Positions 1 through 9,542 of a stretch of 64,000 bases of DNA are shown here, one piece after another. The stretch is from RUG100 sp050953425 (GTDB lineage: Bacteria; Bacillota; Clostridia; Peptostreptococcales; Anaerovoracaceae). The DNA lies in contig JBMNMQ010000003.1 in the NCBI GenBank assembly GCA_050953425.1, positions 124,001 to 188,000 of the forward strand, read 5' to 3'. Both the position numbers and the translations under genes were made by a program. Below the pieces are notes generated by a model. The model had not been told where the DNA came from and did not search any database. It saw only the letters and a program-made list of their open reading frames with translations. Positions within the stretch are counted from its first letter, which is position 1, and each line of letters opens with the position of its first letter.

Positions 1-1190
1 AAAGCTGGTCAGCGAAGTCAAGTATGACGACAAGACCGATGTACCTGAGTTCAAGAACAGCTACGAAACCAAGGACGGCAGCGCGAAGCTGGAGGCCAGG
101 AAGAGCCTGAGCGGCCGCGCGCTGAACAACGGCGAGTTCTCGTTCACGCTGACGGCAGAGGACAATGCGCCGATGCCGGAAGGTGCCGAGAACGGCAGCC
201 TGACCGTGAAGAACAAGGGTGAAGCAGTCGATTTCGGCAGTATCGCCTACACCAAGGCCGGAACGTATGAATACACGATCAAGGAAGTCAAGGGTAACCT
301 GGGCGGCGTGACGTATGACGAAACGACGCACAACGCAGTCGTAACCGTCAAAGACAACGGCAAAGGAAAGCTGGTCAGCGAAGTCAAGTATGACGACAAG
401 ACCGATGTACCTGAGTTCAAGAACAGCTACGAAACCAAGGACGGCAGCGCGAAGCTGGAGGCCAGGAAGAGCCTGAGCGGCCGCGCGCTGAACAACGGCG
501 AGTTCTCGTTCACGCTGACGGCAGAGGACAATGCGCCGATGCCGGAAGGTGCCGAGAACGGCAGCCTGACCGTGAAGAACAAGGGTGAAGCAGTCGATTT
601 CGGCAGTATCGCCTACACCAAGGCTGGAACGTATGAATACACGATCAAGGAAGTCAAGGGTAACCTGGGCGGCGTGACGTATGACGAAACGACGCACAAC
701 GCAGTCGTAACCGTCAAAGACAACGGCAAAGGAAAGCTGGTCAGCGAAGTCAAGTATGACGACAAGACCGATGTACCTGAGTTCAAGAACAGCTACGAAA
801 CCAAGGACGGCAGTGCGAAGCTGGAGGCCAGGAAGAGCCTGAGCGGCCGCGCGCTGAACAACGGCGAGTTCTCGTTTACGCTGACGGCAGAGGACAATGC
901 GCCGATGCCGGAAGGTGCCGAGAACGGCAGCCTGACCGTGAAGAACAAGGGTGAAGCAGTTGATTTCGGCAGCATCGCCTACACCAAGGCCGGAACGTAT
1001 GAATACACGATCAAGGAAGTCAAGGGTAACCTGGGCGGCGTGACGTATGACGAAACGACGCACAACGCAGTCGTAACCGTCAAAGACAACGGCAAAGGAA
1101 AGCTGGTCAGCGAAGTCAAGTATGACGACAAGACCGATGTACCTGAGTTCAAGAACAGCTACGAAACCAAGGACGGCAGCGCGAAGCTGG
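1..1190 (+). repeat. 366-bp tandem repeats (Spy0128-type domains)
   Basis: The segment AAAGCTGGTCAGCGAAG recurs at 1, 367, 733 and 1099, an exact 366-bp period of 122 codons. Copies differ by only a few single bases (for example GCCGG/GCTGG near 260 and 625), so the array expanded or was homogenised recently. The window starts inside the array, so its full copy number is unknown. Confidence 0.95.
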
Positions 1191-2911
1191 AGGCTACGAA
1201 GAAACTGAGCGGCCGCGACCTGAAAGACAGCGAGTTCACCTTCCGACTGAAGGGAACAAGCGAGAATGCGAAGGACACCAATCTGACGGCGAAGAATGAC
1301 AAAGACGGCAGGATCGAGTTTAATCTGAACTACACGAAGGTAGGAACCTACGAATATGAACTTTCCGAAGATCAGGGCAAAGACAGCACTGTCAACTATG
1401 ATCAGAAGAAGTACAAGGTGACGGTCGTCGTAGAAGATAAGGATAACAACGGCAAACTGAGCACCACTGTGAAAACGACCGATAAGGAAGGCACTGAGGT
1501 GAAAGCGGAGTTTGCTAATACGATCAAGGAAGTCAACATCCCTGTCGCCAAGGAATGGGCCGAAGGCGTCAGCGGCGAAAGCGCAACCATCGTCCTCAAG
1601 CAGGACGGCAAGCAGATTGACAGCGTGGATCTGACCGAAAAGAACAGCTGGAAGCACACCTTCGAAAACCTGGATCGCTACGCGGCGGACGGCCACGAGT
1701 ACAAGTACACCGTCGAAGAGACCAACAACAACTATAAACCGAGCATCAAGGAAGACGGAAAAGGCGGCTACGTGATCACCAATGCACAGAGTGACAAGAA
1801 GGTCAACATCCCTGTCGCCAAGGAATGGGCCGAAGGCGTCAGCGGCGAAAGCGCAGCCATCATCCTCAAGCAGGACGGCAAGCAGATTGACAGCGTGGAT
1901 CTGACCGAAAAGAACAGCTGGAAGCACACGTTTGAAAACCTGGACAAGTACGCGGCGGACGGTCACGAGTACAAGTACACCGTCGAAGAGACCAACAACA
2001 ACTATAAACCGAGCATCAAGGAAGACGGAAACGGCGGCTACGTGATCACCAATGAACAGAGTGACAAGAAGGTCAACATCCCTGTCGCCAAGGAATGGGC
2101 AGAAGGCGTCTCCGGCGAAAGCGCAGCCATCGTCCTCAAGCAGGACGGCAAGCAGATTGACAGCGTGGATCTGACCGAAAAGAACAGCTGGAAGCACACC
2201 TTCGAAAACCTGGACAAATACGCTGCGGACGGCCACGAGTACAAGTACACCGTCGAAGAGACCAACAACAACTATAAGGCGACCATTGAAAGCGATGGAA
2301 ATGGCGGCTACGTGATCACCAATGAACAGAGCGACGAAAAGATCAGCATCCCGGTCGAAAAGAAATGGGAGGGTCAGGAAGCGGAACAGGTGATTATCCA
2401 CTTGTACGCATCTACATCTGCCGGCGGCACACAGCTGCTTGAAGATAAGGACGCGACGCTGACCGCAGACTCCGGATGGAAGTACACCTTCGAGGATCTG
2501 CCGCGCTATGCCAAGAACGGTGAAGAAATCATTTACACGATCGAGGAAGAGGAAATTGAGGGCTACGACGTAACAATTACCGGCTCAATGGAAGAAGGCT
2601 TTGTCGTGACCAACACGTACAAACCCGGCAAATACCTCCCCGAACGGAACGATGACACGCCGGACAGCGAATCCAGCGGCTCTTCCAAGAAAAAGAACAC
2701 GAAGAAGTCCACCAGGACTGCTTCGACAAGCCCCGGCACGAACGGAACATCCGGCTCGTACGGAACATCATTTGTGGAACGGGCTGTACGGACAGGAGAT
2801 GATCTCCCGCTCTATGGTCTGCTGGGACTGCTCGCCAGCGCAGGCGCTGTAATGGGCGTACTGCTGCGGCGGAAGAAGAAGGCAGAAGGTCAGACGGAGA
2901 ACCGGCAGTAA
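2..2911 (+). CDS. Surface adhesin/pilin-like protein with Spy0128-type and Cna_B repeats (5' end outside window)
   Basis: The frame is open from base 2, so the N-terminus lies upstream; 969 residues are visible. The protein has a run of 122-residue Spy0128/FctA-type domains, one more divergent copy, then four 90-residue Cna_B domains. Each type shows the usual isopeptide residues: Lys in KSLSGR or AKEW, Glu in YEYTIKE or YTVEE, and Asn in FKNSY or VITN. A Ser/Thr/Lys-rich linker follows, then AVRTGDD, a hydrophobic segment and RRKKK, which is a sortase-type cell-wall anchor with a degenerate LPXTG motif. The likely role is an extended, protease-resistant stalk for adhesion. The ligand-binding head must be upstream. 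No sortase gene is in the window. Family assignment is firm; the ligand is unknown. Confidence 0.9.
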   Translation, partial: KLVSEVKYDDKTDVPEFKNSYETKDGSAKLEARKSLSGRALNNGEFSFTLTAEDNAPMPEGAENGSLTVKNKGEAVDFGSIAYTKAGTYEYTIKEVKGNLGGVTYDETTHNAVVTVKDNGKGKLVSEVKYDDKTDVPEFKNSYETKDGSAKLEARKSLSGRALNNGEFSFTLTAEDNAPMPEGAENGSLTVKNKGEAVDFGSIAYTKAGTYEYTIKEVKGNLGGVTYDETTHNAVVTVKDNGKGKLVSEVKYDDKTDVPEFKNSYETKDGSAKLEARKSLSGRALNNGEFSFTLTAEDNAPMPEGAENGSLTVKNKGEAVDFGSIAYTKAGTYEYTIKEVKGNLGGVTYDETTHNAVVTVKDNGKGKLVSEVKYDDKTDVPEFKNSYETKDGSAKLEATKKLSGRDLKDSEFTFRLKGTSENAKDTNLTAKNDKDGRIEFNLNYTKVGTYEYELSEDQGKDSTVNYDQKKYKVTVVVEDKDNNGKLSTTVKTTDKEGTEVKAEFANTIKEVNIPVAKEWAEGVSGESATIVLKQDGKQIDSVDLTEKNSWKHTFENLDRYAADGHEYKYTVEETNNNYKPSIKEDGKGGYVITNAQSDKKVNIPVAKEWAEGVSGESAAIILKQDGKQIDSVDLTEKNSWKHTFENLDKYAADGHEYKYTVEETNNNYKPSIKEDGNGGYVITNEQSDKKVNIPVAKEWAEGVSGESAAIVLKQDGKQIDSVDLTEKNSWKHTFENLDKYAADGHEYKYTVEETNNNYKATIESDGNGGYVITNEQSDEKISIPVEKKWEGQEAEQVIIHLYASTSAGGTQLLEDKDATLTADSGWKYTFEDLPRYAKNGEEIIYTIEEEEIEGYDVTITGSMEEGFVVTNTYKPGKYLPERNDDTPDSESSGSSKKKNTKKSTRTASTSPGTNGTSGSYGTSFVERAVRTGDDLPLYGLLGLLASAGAVMGVLLRRKKKAEGQTENRQ
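1532..2611 (+). repeat. 270-bp tandem repeats (Cna_B domains), four copies
   Basis: Units start at 1532, 1802, 2072 and 2342 (period 270 bp, 90 codons). The first three are nearly identical at DNA level; the fourth has the same length but has diverged and leads into the cell-wall linker. Confidence 0.92.
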
Positions 2912-3160
2912 AGCCGAAAGATAACCGCCATGACCTGCAGCCGCAGAGCGGCGATAAGGAAACGAAAATAAACACTGTATATAACGTTGCAAGGCACCTG
3001 TCTGTGAGTCGAGAAAAAACAGACCGCAGAGCCATACCTAGAGATCGCTTCTCTAACAAACTTGACCGCGCTCCGAGCACTGCATGCTGCAGCCTGCCCC
3101 GGGGCGTGGTCTCTTTGTTTTCATGCCGCGTCGGACAGCGCGCTGAAATACCGGGCCTTT

Positions 3161-3262
3161 GCGGCCGACTGCGGCACAGCGGATTCATCTTCCCTTTTGC
3201 GGCCGACTGCGGCACAGCGGATTTATCTTCCCTTTTGCGGCCGACTGCGGCACAGCGGATTG
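3161..3262. repeat. 38-bp direct repeat, about 2.7 copies
   Basis: The unit beginning GCGGCCGACTGCGGCACAGC starts at 3161, 3199 and 3237. Copies are almost identical and directly adjacent, without unique spacers. 38 is not a multiple of three, so it is unlikely to be coding. Confidence 0.85.
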
Positions 3263-3390
3263 ATCTGCCGGATTGCGCGGCTTTCGGTCGATTCCGTGCG
3301 CGGCGGCCGATGAAGGTGCACGCACAGATTCTCCGGCGCATATTTTTTCCTTTTTTCGGAAAAACCCGCAAATGACTGCGGGAAATGCGG

Positions 3391-3396
3391 TATAAT
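3391..3396 (+). promoter_or_regulatory. -10 element of the ilvE promoter
   Basis: A perfect TATAAT lies 33 bases before the ilvE start; no good -35 box is visible at 16-18 bases. The ribosome binding site AAGGAGG follows at 3415-3421. Confidence 0.55.
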
Positions 3397-3428
3397 AGGA
3401 GCAGTATATGACGCAAGGAGGCAACAAG

Positions 3429-4451
3429 ATGGCAAAGAATATCGATTGGGGAAATCTGGGATTTGAATACACCCCGACGGATTATCGCTATATCTCTACC
3501 TGGAAGGACGGTGCCTGGGACGACGGCGAGCTGATCACCGACGCCACGGTGCACATCAGCGAATGCGCCGGCGTGCTGCACTATGCACAGACCGTGTTTG
3601 AAGGTCTGAAAGCGTACCGCACCGAGGACGGCCGCATCGTGACGTTCCGGCCGCAGCTCAACGCCCAGCGTCTGGCGGATTCCTGCCGGCGTCTGGTGAT
3701 GCCGGTCTTCCCGGAGGAAAAATTCATGGCGGCGCTGGACAAAGTGGTGAAAGCCAATGAAGAATGGATTCCGCCCTATGGCAGCGGTGCTACCCTGTAT
3801 GTGCGTCCGTTTCTCTTTGGAAGCGGCTCTGTGATCGGCGTGGCTCCGGCGCCGGAATATCAGTTCCGGCTGATCTGCATGCCGGTCGGTCCGTACTTTA
3901 AAGGCGGCGCCAAGCCGATCGTGATCCGCGTTTCCGACTATGACCGCGCGGCTCCGCACGGAACCGGCTGCATCAAGGCCGGCCTCAACTACGCCATGAG
4001 CCTTTATGCGATTCAGCAGGCGCACGAGGAAGGCTTTGCCGAGAATATGTACCTCGATGCCGCAACGCGCACCAGAGTCGAAGAAACCGGCGGCGCCAAC
4101 TTCCTGTTCGTCACCAAAGACGGCACGGTTGTGACGCCGAAATCCGATTCGATTCTTCCTTCGGTCACGCGCCGTTCGCTGATGGTGGTGGCGGAACAGA
4201 TTCTCGGCCTCAAGGTGGAAGAGCGCCCGGTCACGCTGGATGAAGTTGCGGATTTTGCGGAATGCGGACTCTGCGGAACGGCGGCGGTGATTTCACCGGT
4301 CGGCAAGATCAACGACCACGGCCGGGAGATTGCGTTCCCCAGCGGCATGGACGAGATGGGTCCGGTCATCAAAAAGCTGTACGACACGCTGACCGGCATT
4401 CAGATGGGCCGCATCGAGGGACCGGAGGGCTGGATTCACGAAATCAAATAA
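3429..4451 (+). CDS. ilvE: Branched-chain amino acid aminotransferase
   Basis: A PLP fold-type IV (class IV) aminotransferase of 340 residues, catalysing the last reversible step of Leu/Ile/Val synthesis with glutamate as amino donor. The PLP lysine is K183 in IKAGLNYA, and the EETGGANFLFV stretch binds the cofactor phosphate. An in-frame ATG at 3408 exists, but the start at 3429 is preferred because AAGGAGG sits seven bases before it. The PatB-like gene follows 31 bp downstream on the same strand and is probably co-transcribed. Length and motifs fit the long bacterial IlvE type rather than D-amino acid aminotransferases, though these belong to the same superfamily. Confidence 0.93.
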   Translation: MAKNIDWGNLGFEYTPTDYRYISTWKDGAWDDGELITDATVHISECAGVLHYAQTVFEGLKAYRTEDGRIVTFRPQLNAQRLADSCRRLVMPVFPEEKFMAALDKVVKANEEWIPPYGSGATLYVRPFLFGSGSVIGVAPAPEYQFRLICMPVGPYFKGGAKPIVIRVSDYDRAAPHGTGCIKAGLNYAMSLYAIQQAHEEGFAENMYLDAATRTRVEETGGANFLFVTKDGTVVTPKSDSILPSVTRRSLMVVAEQILGLKVEERPVTLDEVADFAECGLCGTAAVISPVGKINDHGREIAFPSGMDEMGPVIKKLYDTLTGIQMGRIEGPEGWIHEIK

Positions 4452-4482
4452 CCGGACAACAGACAACGGGACACCAAACAGC

Positions 4483-5688
4483 ATGACCTACGATTTTACG
4501 ACAAACCTCGACCGCCATGGCAGAGATGCTATGGCGGTCGATGCCGATCAGGCATTCGGACTGGATATTGCGCATACCGTAAAGCCGGGATTCGACCGTA
4601 TTCCGATGTGGGTGGCGGACATGAATTTCCCGACTTATCCGGGCATCCCCGCCGCACTGTGCGAGCGGGCCGCACATCCGGCGTTCGGCTATTTTATGCC
4701 GCCGGACGCTTACTATCAGGCGATCTGCAGCTGGCACGCAAACCGCAAGGGCGTGACGGATCTGCAGCGCGACGACATCGGCTACGAAAACGGCGTGCTC
4801 GGCGGACTGATCAGCGCGCTGCGCGTTTTCTGCAGTCAGGGCGATCCCGTGCTGGTGCACAGCCCGACATATATCGGCTTTACCGGCGTGCTGCGGAGGA
4901 ACGGCTTTCACATCGTTCACAGCCCGCTGCGGCGTGACGGCGACGGCATCTGGCGCATGGATCTGGCGAACATGGAGGAAAAAATCCGTCGCTATCGCAT
5001 TCACGCCCTGGTTCTCTGCTCGCCGCATAACCCCACCGGCCGCGTCTGGTCCGGGGAGGAGCTTGCGGCGGTGATGGAACTCTGCCGCCGTTATGATGTC
5101 TATGTGGTCGCGGACGAGATCTGGTCGGATCTGCTGCGCCCCGGGCAGAAGCACATTGCGACGCAGTCCGTCTCCGACGATGCGAGGAACCGCACGGTGG
5201 CGCTCTATGCTCCGTCCAAGACGTTCAACCTCGCCGGTCTGGTCGGCAGCTATCACGTCATTTACAACACCCGCCTGCGCGACCGCGTGCGGCGGCAGGG
5301 CGCCCTGTCGCATTACAATGAAATGAACGTGCTCTCGATGCACGCGCTGATCGCGGCGTATTCCGCGGGCGGCGCCGAGTGGGTGGACGAGCTCTGCCGG
5401 GTTCTTGCGGACAACGTCGATCTGGCCTGCGACCATCTGTCGCGCATTCCCGGTCTGCAGATGATGAAGCCGCAGGCGACTTACATGCTGTTCGTCGACG
5501 CGGCTTCCTGGTGCGCGGCGCATGCGGTGGACATTGAGACGCTGCTGCGGCGCGGCATCGAAGTCGGCGTGCTCTGGCAGGACGGTCGTCCGTTCGGCGG
5601 CGAGGCGACGATCCGCTTCAATCTGGCGTCGCCGGCGGCTCGCATAGCGGAAGCCATGGAGCGCCTCGAGCGCTATGTGTTTGTGTGA
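4483..5688 (+). CDS. PatB/MalY-type PLP-dependent C-S lyase (cystathionine beta-lyase-like)
   Basis: A 401-residue fold-type I aminotransferase-like enzyme. It starts with the family signature around RIPMWVADMNFPT, has SPHNPTGRVW and DEIWSDL, and the PLP lysine is K246 in APSKTFNLAGL. PatB/MalY proteins cleave cystathionine, cysteine or related thioethers to a thiol, pyruvate and ammonia. In anaerobes they release H2S or support methionine synthesis. The gene lies 31 bp after ilvE and was probably gained into that transcript. The ATG at 4483 has no strong ribosome binding site, so translation may depend on coupling. An aminotransferase role is the alternative but less likely given the family signature. 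Confidence 0.85.
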   Translation: MTYDFTTNLDRHGRDAMAVDADQAFGLDIAHTVKPGFDRIPMWVADMNFPTYPGIPAALCERAAHPAFGYFMPPDAYYQAICSWHANRKGVTDLQRDDIGYENGVLGGLISALRVFCSQGDPVLVHSPTYIGFTGVLRRNGFHIVHSPLRRDGDGIWRMDLANMEEKIRRYRIHALVLCSPHNPTGRVWSGEELAAVMELCRRYDVYVVADEIWSDLLRPGQKHIATQSVSDDARNRTVALYAPSKTFNLAGLVGSYHVIYNTRLRDRVRRQGALSHYNEMNVLSMHALIAAYSAGGAEWVDELCRVLADNVDLACDHLSRIPGLQMMKPQATYMLFVDAASWCAAHAVDIETLLRRGIEVGVLWQDGRPFGGEATIRFNLASPAARIAEAMERLERYVFV

Positions 5689-5837
5689 CGAAAGACGGTC
5701 GGCTGCGCGGCAGCGGGGAAGTTCACCCGATGCAGACACGGGAAGCGGCAATGCTGCGCAGCGACAGACAGCCGGGAAAAAACACGGAAAAATCGGAAAA
5801 GAACCCGGAAAAAAGACGGAAAAGGCCCGGAAACCGG

Positions 5838-5866
5838 TTGACAGAAAGAAAGCAAAATGATAGACT
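5838..5866 (+). promoter_or_regulatory. Promoter of the tRNA-Lys gene
   Basis: TTGACA at 5838-5843 and TAGACT at 5861-5866 are separated by exactly 17 bases; the tRNA begins 48 bases after the -10 box. No other gene is in reach. Confidence 0.75.
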
Positions 5867-5913
5867 AATTCTTGCGTCCGACGAATGTTTGCGGCGGGCG
5901 CGGGACAAACTAT

Positions 5914-5989
5914 GCACCATTAGCTCAGCTGGCAGAGCACCTGACTCTTAATCAGGGTGTCCAGGGTTCGAACCCCTGATGGTGTACCA
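5914..5989 (+). tRNA. tRNA-Lys (anticodon CTT)
   Basis: The 76-nt cloverleaf folds with acceptor GCACCAT/ATGGTGT, anticodon stem CCTGA/TCAGG around loop CTCTTAA (anticodon CTT at 5947-5949), T stem CAGGG/CCCTG, and an encoded CCA end. It reads AAG, the lysine codon favoured by the high-GC genes around it. Confidence 0.97.
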
Positions 5990-6025
5990 CAAGGGGCATA
6001 GCCCCATTCAGAGCAATACGCTCGG

Positions 6026-6066
6026 ACATCCCGTCAAGGCGGCTGACGGGATGTTTCATTTTTTGC
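6026..6066 (+). terminator. Intrinsic terminator after tRNA-Lys
   Basis: Perfect 10-bp stem ACATCCCGTC/GACGGGATGT with a 9-nt loop, followed by TTCATTTTTT. Confidence 0.85.
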
Positions 6067-6158
6067 GAGCACTATAATTCTCTGCAGAATTTCGCGGTAT
6101 TTTTCGATATGGCAGAGGCGATGGCGGCGATACGGCGGCGTGCTGCCGGAGAGACGGT

Positions 6159-7844
6159 TCACTTGCGGATCTGCCGCTCCACGGCTGTTTCCTCCAGCCT
6201 GCCGCCGGACAGGGTAAGGATTCTGTCACTGATGTGCGCGACCAGCGGGAAGTCATGGGAGATCAGCATCATGGTAAGATGTCGTTCGTCACGGATTTTC
6301 TTCAGCAGGTGAACGATCTGATACTGCGTGGAGACGTCCAGCGAGGAAGTGGGTTCGTCGGCGATGATGAAATCGGGTTCCGTAATCAGTGCTCTGGCGA
6401 TCGCGGCGCGCTGCCGCTGCCCGCCCGATATGTCGTAGGGGTGCCGCTCGGCGAGATTCGCGTCCAGATTTACCTGCCGCATTACTTCTTCGACGCGCGC
6501 TCTGAGGTCGGCTCCGGCGGCAAAGCGGTTTCGTATGCGCAGGGGTTCGGCGATGATATCACGGATTCGCATTCGCGGATTGAGCGCTTCCGCGGAATCC
6601 TGAAAAATCATCTGCGCATTTCGCACCCGGCGGAGATCGATCTGCCCGGCATCGGGTTTTACGATGCCCATGATGCATCCGGCCAGCGTCGATTTCCCGC
6701 TTCCGGACGGACCGATGATGCCCAGTATTTCGCCGGTCATGAGATTCAGATTGAGGTGTTGGAGCACCCTGACAGCGTGTTTCCTGTCGATGCGATAGTT
6801 TTTGACGAGGTCGTGTACCTCGATCAGCGGCGTCCGCGGCTTTCCTTCGTTCACTTCTTTCCCCTGCCCGCCCGGCGCAGTTCCCGCTGACTCCGCAGCC
6901 GCCGCAGTCGGACGGTGCCGGAGTTCGCCGGCTTCTGCTGATGCTGCGCAGAGCCGGTTGTCCCGCGGTTTTCCGCTCTCTGCTTTCGGATGGAATCGGC
7001 CGTGATGATGCACCCTGCCGGCGGAAAAGCCGGCAAAGCGGATCAGGTCGCGCGTATAGTCCTTTTCCGGCGCGTCAAAGATCTTCTGCGTCGGACCTTC
7101 TTCAATGATGACGCCGTCCTTCATGACCGCAATGCGGTCGGCAATTCTGCGGGCCAGCCGCAGGTCGTGGGTCACGAAGAGCATGCCGGTCTCGGTGCCG
7201 TCCCGCGATTTTACGATGCGCATCAGCAGATCGGTGATGTCGTTGCGAACGGCGGCGTCGAGCGACGTCGTCGGCTCGTCGGCGATCAGCAGATGCGGGG
7301 AGCAGGCGAGCGCGATGGCGATGGCGACGCGCTGGCGCATTCCTCCGGAGAACTGATGCGGGTACTGCCCGGCCCTGAGTTCCGGGCGGTCGATGCCCAC
7401 CTGCCGCAGCAGTTCGACGGCGCGGCGCTTCGCTTCCTCCTTGCCGATGTTTCGATGCAGCAGCATCGGTTCGACGATCTGAGCACCGACCGGATAGAGC
7501 GGATCCAGGGACGACATCGGATCCTGAAATACGATGGCGGCTTCCGCGCCCCGGACGGAACGCATCTCTTCCTCTGACAGCGGCAGCACATCGCGGCCGC
7601 GGAGAATGATTCTGCTGTCTCTGCCGACCGCGGCGTGCGCACTGTGCAGGCGCAGAATGCACCGGCACAGTGCTGTCTTTCCGCTCCCCGATTCGCCGGC
7701 GAGAGCGAGAATCTCTCCCGGCGCCACGTCCAGGGAAACGCCTCTGACCGCCGGCACCGGGCCGTAAAGCCCGTGGAAGGTGAGGGTGAGGTTTTCGATT
7801 TGAAGGAGCTGTTCCGTCCGTTTGTGCAGTGTTTGTTCCGTCAT
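6159..7844 (-). CDS. ABC transporter, fused double ATP-binding protein (oligopeptide/nickel type)
   Basis: One 561-residue polypeptide holds two complete ABC ATPase domains, corresponding to a DppD-DppF fusion. The N-terminal half has Walker A GESGSGKTA, signature SGGMRQR and Walker B LIADEPTTSLD. The C-terminal half has GPSGSGKST, SGGQRQR and IIADEPTSSLD. A low-complexity charged linker of about 60 residues joins them. It would power uptake through the two permeases encoded upstream. The gene is last of a four-gene minus-strand operon, 10 bp after the binding-protein gene. The substrate could be peptides, nickel or a metallophore; sequence alone does not decide. Confidence 0.88.
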   Translation of the reverse strand: MTEQTLHKRTEQLLQIENLTLTFHGLYGPVPAVRGVSLDVAPGEILALAGESGSGKTALCRCILRLHSAHAAVGRDSRIILRGRDVLPLSEEEMRSVRGAEAAIVFQDPMSSLDPLYPVGAQIVEPMLLHRNIGKEEAKRRAVELLRQVGIDRPELRAGQYPHQFSGGMRQRVAIAIALACSPHLLIADEPTTSLDAAVRNDITDLLMRIVKSRDGTETGMLFVTHDLRLARRIADRIAVMKDGVIIEEGPTQKIFDAPEKDYTRDLIRFAGFSAGRVHHHGRFHPKAESGKPRDNRLCAASAEAGELRHRPTAAAAESAGTAPGGQGKEVNEGKPRTPLIEVHDLVKNYRIDRKHAVRVLQHLNLNLMTGEILGIIGPSGSGKSTLAGCIMGIVKPDAGQIDLRRVRNAQMIFQDSAEALNPRMRIRDIIAEPLRIRNRFAAGADLRARVEEVMRQVNLDANLAERHPYDISGGQRQRAAIARALITEPDFIIADEPTSSLDVSTQYQIVHLLKKIRDERHLTMMLISHDFPLVAHISDRILTLSGGRLEETAVERQIRK

Positions 7845-7854
7845 CGTGGATTCG

Positions 7855-9432
7855 TCATTTCCCGCTCGTTATTTTCCAGTCGGCGATATTCCAGAAAACA
7901 CCCACACCGTGATGTCCGAGGATGGTGTTCGGCGTGATGCCGGTGATGCCTTTTTTCACGGCATAATCCGCATCTACATAGGTGATGAATGTGTACGGCA
8001 TCTTTTCGCTGAGCTCTTCCTGAAAACGTTTGTACCAGGCGGCTCTCTTCTGCGAGTCTTCCTCGCGGCGGGCATTGGTCAGCGTGCGGTCCACGGCGGC
8101 ATTGGAGTAATAGGTGTAGTTGTCGCCGCCGTCGGTAGTGAAGATCTTGTAGGTATGATCGTCGGCATCAAACGGGCTTCCCCAGCCGATGATGCAGCAG
8201 TCCTGATTTTCCCAGTCGAGTTCCTGCCGCGCCTTGGCCTCTGCCCGGACGCCGACCTTTTTCAGCTGCTCCGCGCACATCTTTGCCATATCGACCCGGA
8301 GCTGGTCGTCCTCCATAGCCCAGATGGTCAGTTTCAGCTGATCGCCGTTCTTTTCGTAGAAGCCGTCCTTGTCTTTTTTCCAGCCGTCTTCCTTCAGCAG
8401 CTTCTCGCACTGATCGGGGTTGTAGGAGAACCTCTCCATGTCCGGATCGTTGTATTTATTTTTCTGGATCGGCGAGTAGGCAACCTGTCCTTCGCCGAGC
8501 TGCACGCTCTTCAGAATCGTCTTCCGGTCGATCGCATAGCTGAGGATATTGCTCAGCTCGGGATACTTTTTGAAGAGAGAGCTGTGGAAATTGTAAGCGA
8601 TGGCTCTGTAATCGGCTGTCTTCATGTTGTAGACCGTATAGTCATCGTTTTTTCTGACTTCGACGGCGTCCTTCGGGGTAATCTGCGCCATGTCAAGATC
8701 ACCGGCTTCGAGCTGCGCGGCGCGGGCATCCGTATCTTCGACGATCTTGAAGATGATTTTCTTAATATGCGGTTTTCCTTTGTAATACTCATCAAACGGC
8801 TCGAGGGTGATGCTCTGTCCTTCGTCCCAGGCGGTCAGCCGGTACGGGCCGGCGCCGACCGGTTCGCGGTTGAAATCATCCTCGGCGAGGTTTTTCCCTT
8901 TCAGCAGGTGCTCCGGCAGGATGCCGATTGTCATGTAGTCCGGGAAGGCCACGTTGGGCTGTTTCAGTGTGATGCGGACCGTCTCTTTATCGGGACAGGT
9001 GATTTTGCGGATATCCCGGTAGTTCGAAGCGATTTCGGACTGATTGTCCGGATCGGTGATGGCATTGAGGGTAAATTTTACGTCGGATGAGGTGAGCGGT
9101 TCTCCGTCGTGGAAAGTCAGGCCTTTTCTCAGCTTGAACGTATAGGTCCTGGTGCTGTCGTTCCATTTCCAGGATTCGGCCAGACCGGGCACGACCTGGT
9201 TCTTTTCATTATGCGCCGTCAGCCCGGCGAAGATCAGGGAATTGATCTCTCCGTGCTCGTACAGAGCGGGGTTGATGGCCGTATAGTCGCCGCTGCCGTA
9301 GACCAGCGTATCCTCGTCGTTTTCCGATCCGGAGCCGCCGCTTCCGCATCCGCCGAGGCATATCACTGCCAGTGCCGTGACGAGGCACAGCAGTACGAGC
9401 CAGATCCGGTTCTTCATTCTTTTTCGTTTCAT
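7855..9432 (-). CDS. ABC transporter substrate-binding lipoprotein (SBP family 5)
   Basis: A 525-residue solute-binding protein of the peptide/nickel class (DppA/OppA/NikA-like). It has a basic N-terminus, a hydrophobic segment and lipobox LGGC, so it would be lipid-anchored outside the membrane. The hallmark stretch LRKGLTFHDGEPLTSSDVKFTL is near residue 120 (shown here in pieces: HDGEPLTSSDV). The frame is open further upstream, but the ATG at 9432 is chosen because AGAGAGGA precedes it and a signal peptide follows at once. It lies between the permease and ATPase genes of the same operon. Ligand unknown. Confidence 0.88.
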   Translation of the reverse strand: MKRKRMKNRIWLVLLCLVTALAVICLGGCGSGGSGSENDEDTLVYGSGDYTAINPALYEHGEINSLIFAGLTAHNEKNQVVPGLAESWKWNDSTRTYTFKLRKGLTFHDGEPLTSSDVKFTLNAITDPDNQSEIASNYRDIRKITCPDKETVRITLKQPNVAFPDYMTIGILPEHLLKGKNLAEDDFNREPVGAGPYRLTAWDEGQSITLEPFDEYYKGKPHIKKIIFKIVEDTDARAAQLEAGDLDMAQITPKDAVEVRKNDDYTVYNMKTADYRAIAYNFHSSLFKKYPELSNILSYAIDRKTILKSVQLGEGQVAYSPIQKNKYNDPDMERFSYNPDQCEKLLKEDGWKKDKDGFYEKNGDQLKLTIWAMEDDQLRVDMAKMCAEQLKKVGVRAEAKARQELDWENQDCCIIGWGSPFDADDHTYKIFTTDGGDNYTYYSNAAVDRTLTNARREEDSQKRAAWYKRFQEELSEKMPYTFITYVDADYAVKKGITGITPNTILGHHGVGVFWNIADWKITSGK

Positions 9433-9542
9433 TGTTTTCCTCTCTTTCTCTGCCGGGGCTGCCGGCGGAATTAGGGATAACGGGTTCGCAGGCAGAGCCT
9501 GCTGCTGTTTTCTGCCGGACGAACATCGCCCGGGCTCGGCCG

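Larger units (their letters stand above)
2912..3428. other. Intergenic region between adhesin and ilvE
   Basis: No convincing gene is seen in these 517 bases. They hold a 38-bp direct repeat (3161-3262) and, near the right end, the promoter and ribosome binding site of ilvE. Short open frames here have no ribosome binding site and no recognisable product. Confidence 0.6.

Noticed and set aside
3161..3262. Possible CRISPR array
   Set aside because: The repeats are adjacent, with no unique spacers, and no cas genes are near. The same holds for the 23-bp and 61-bp spaced repeats.
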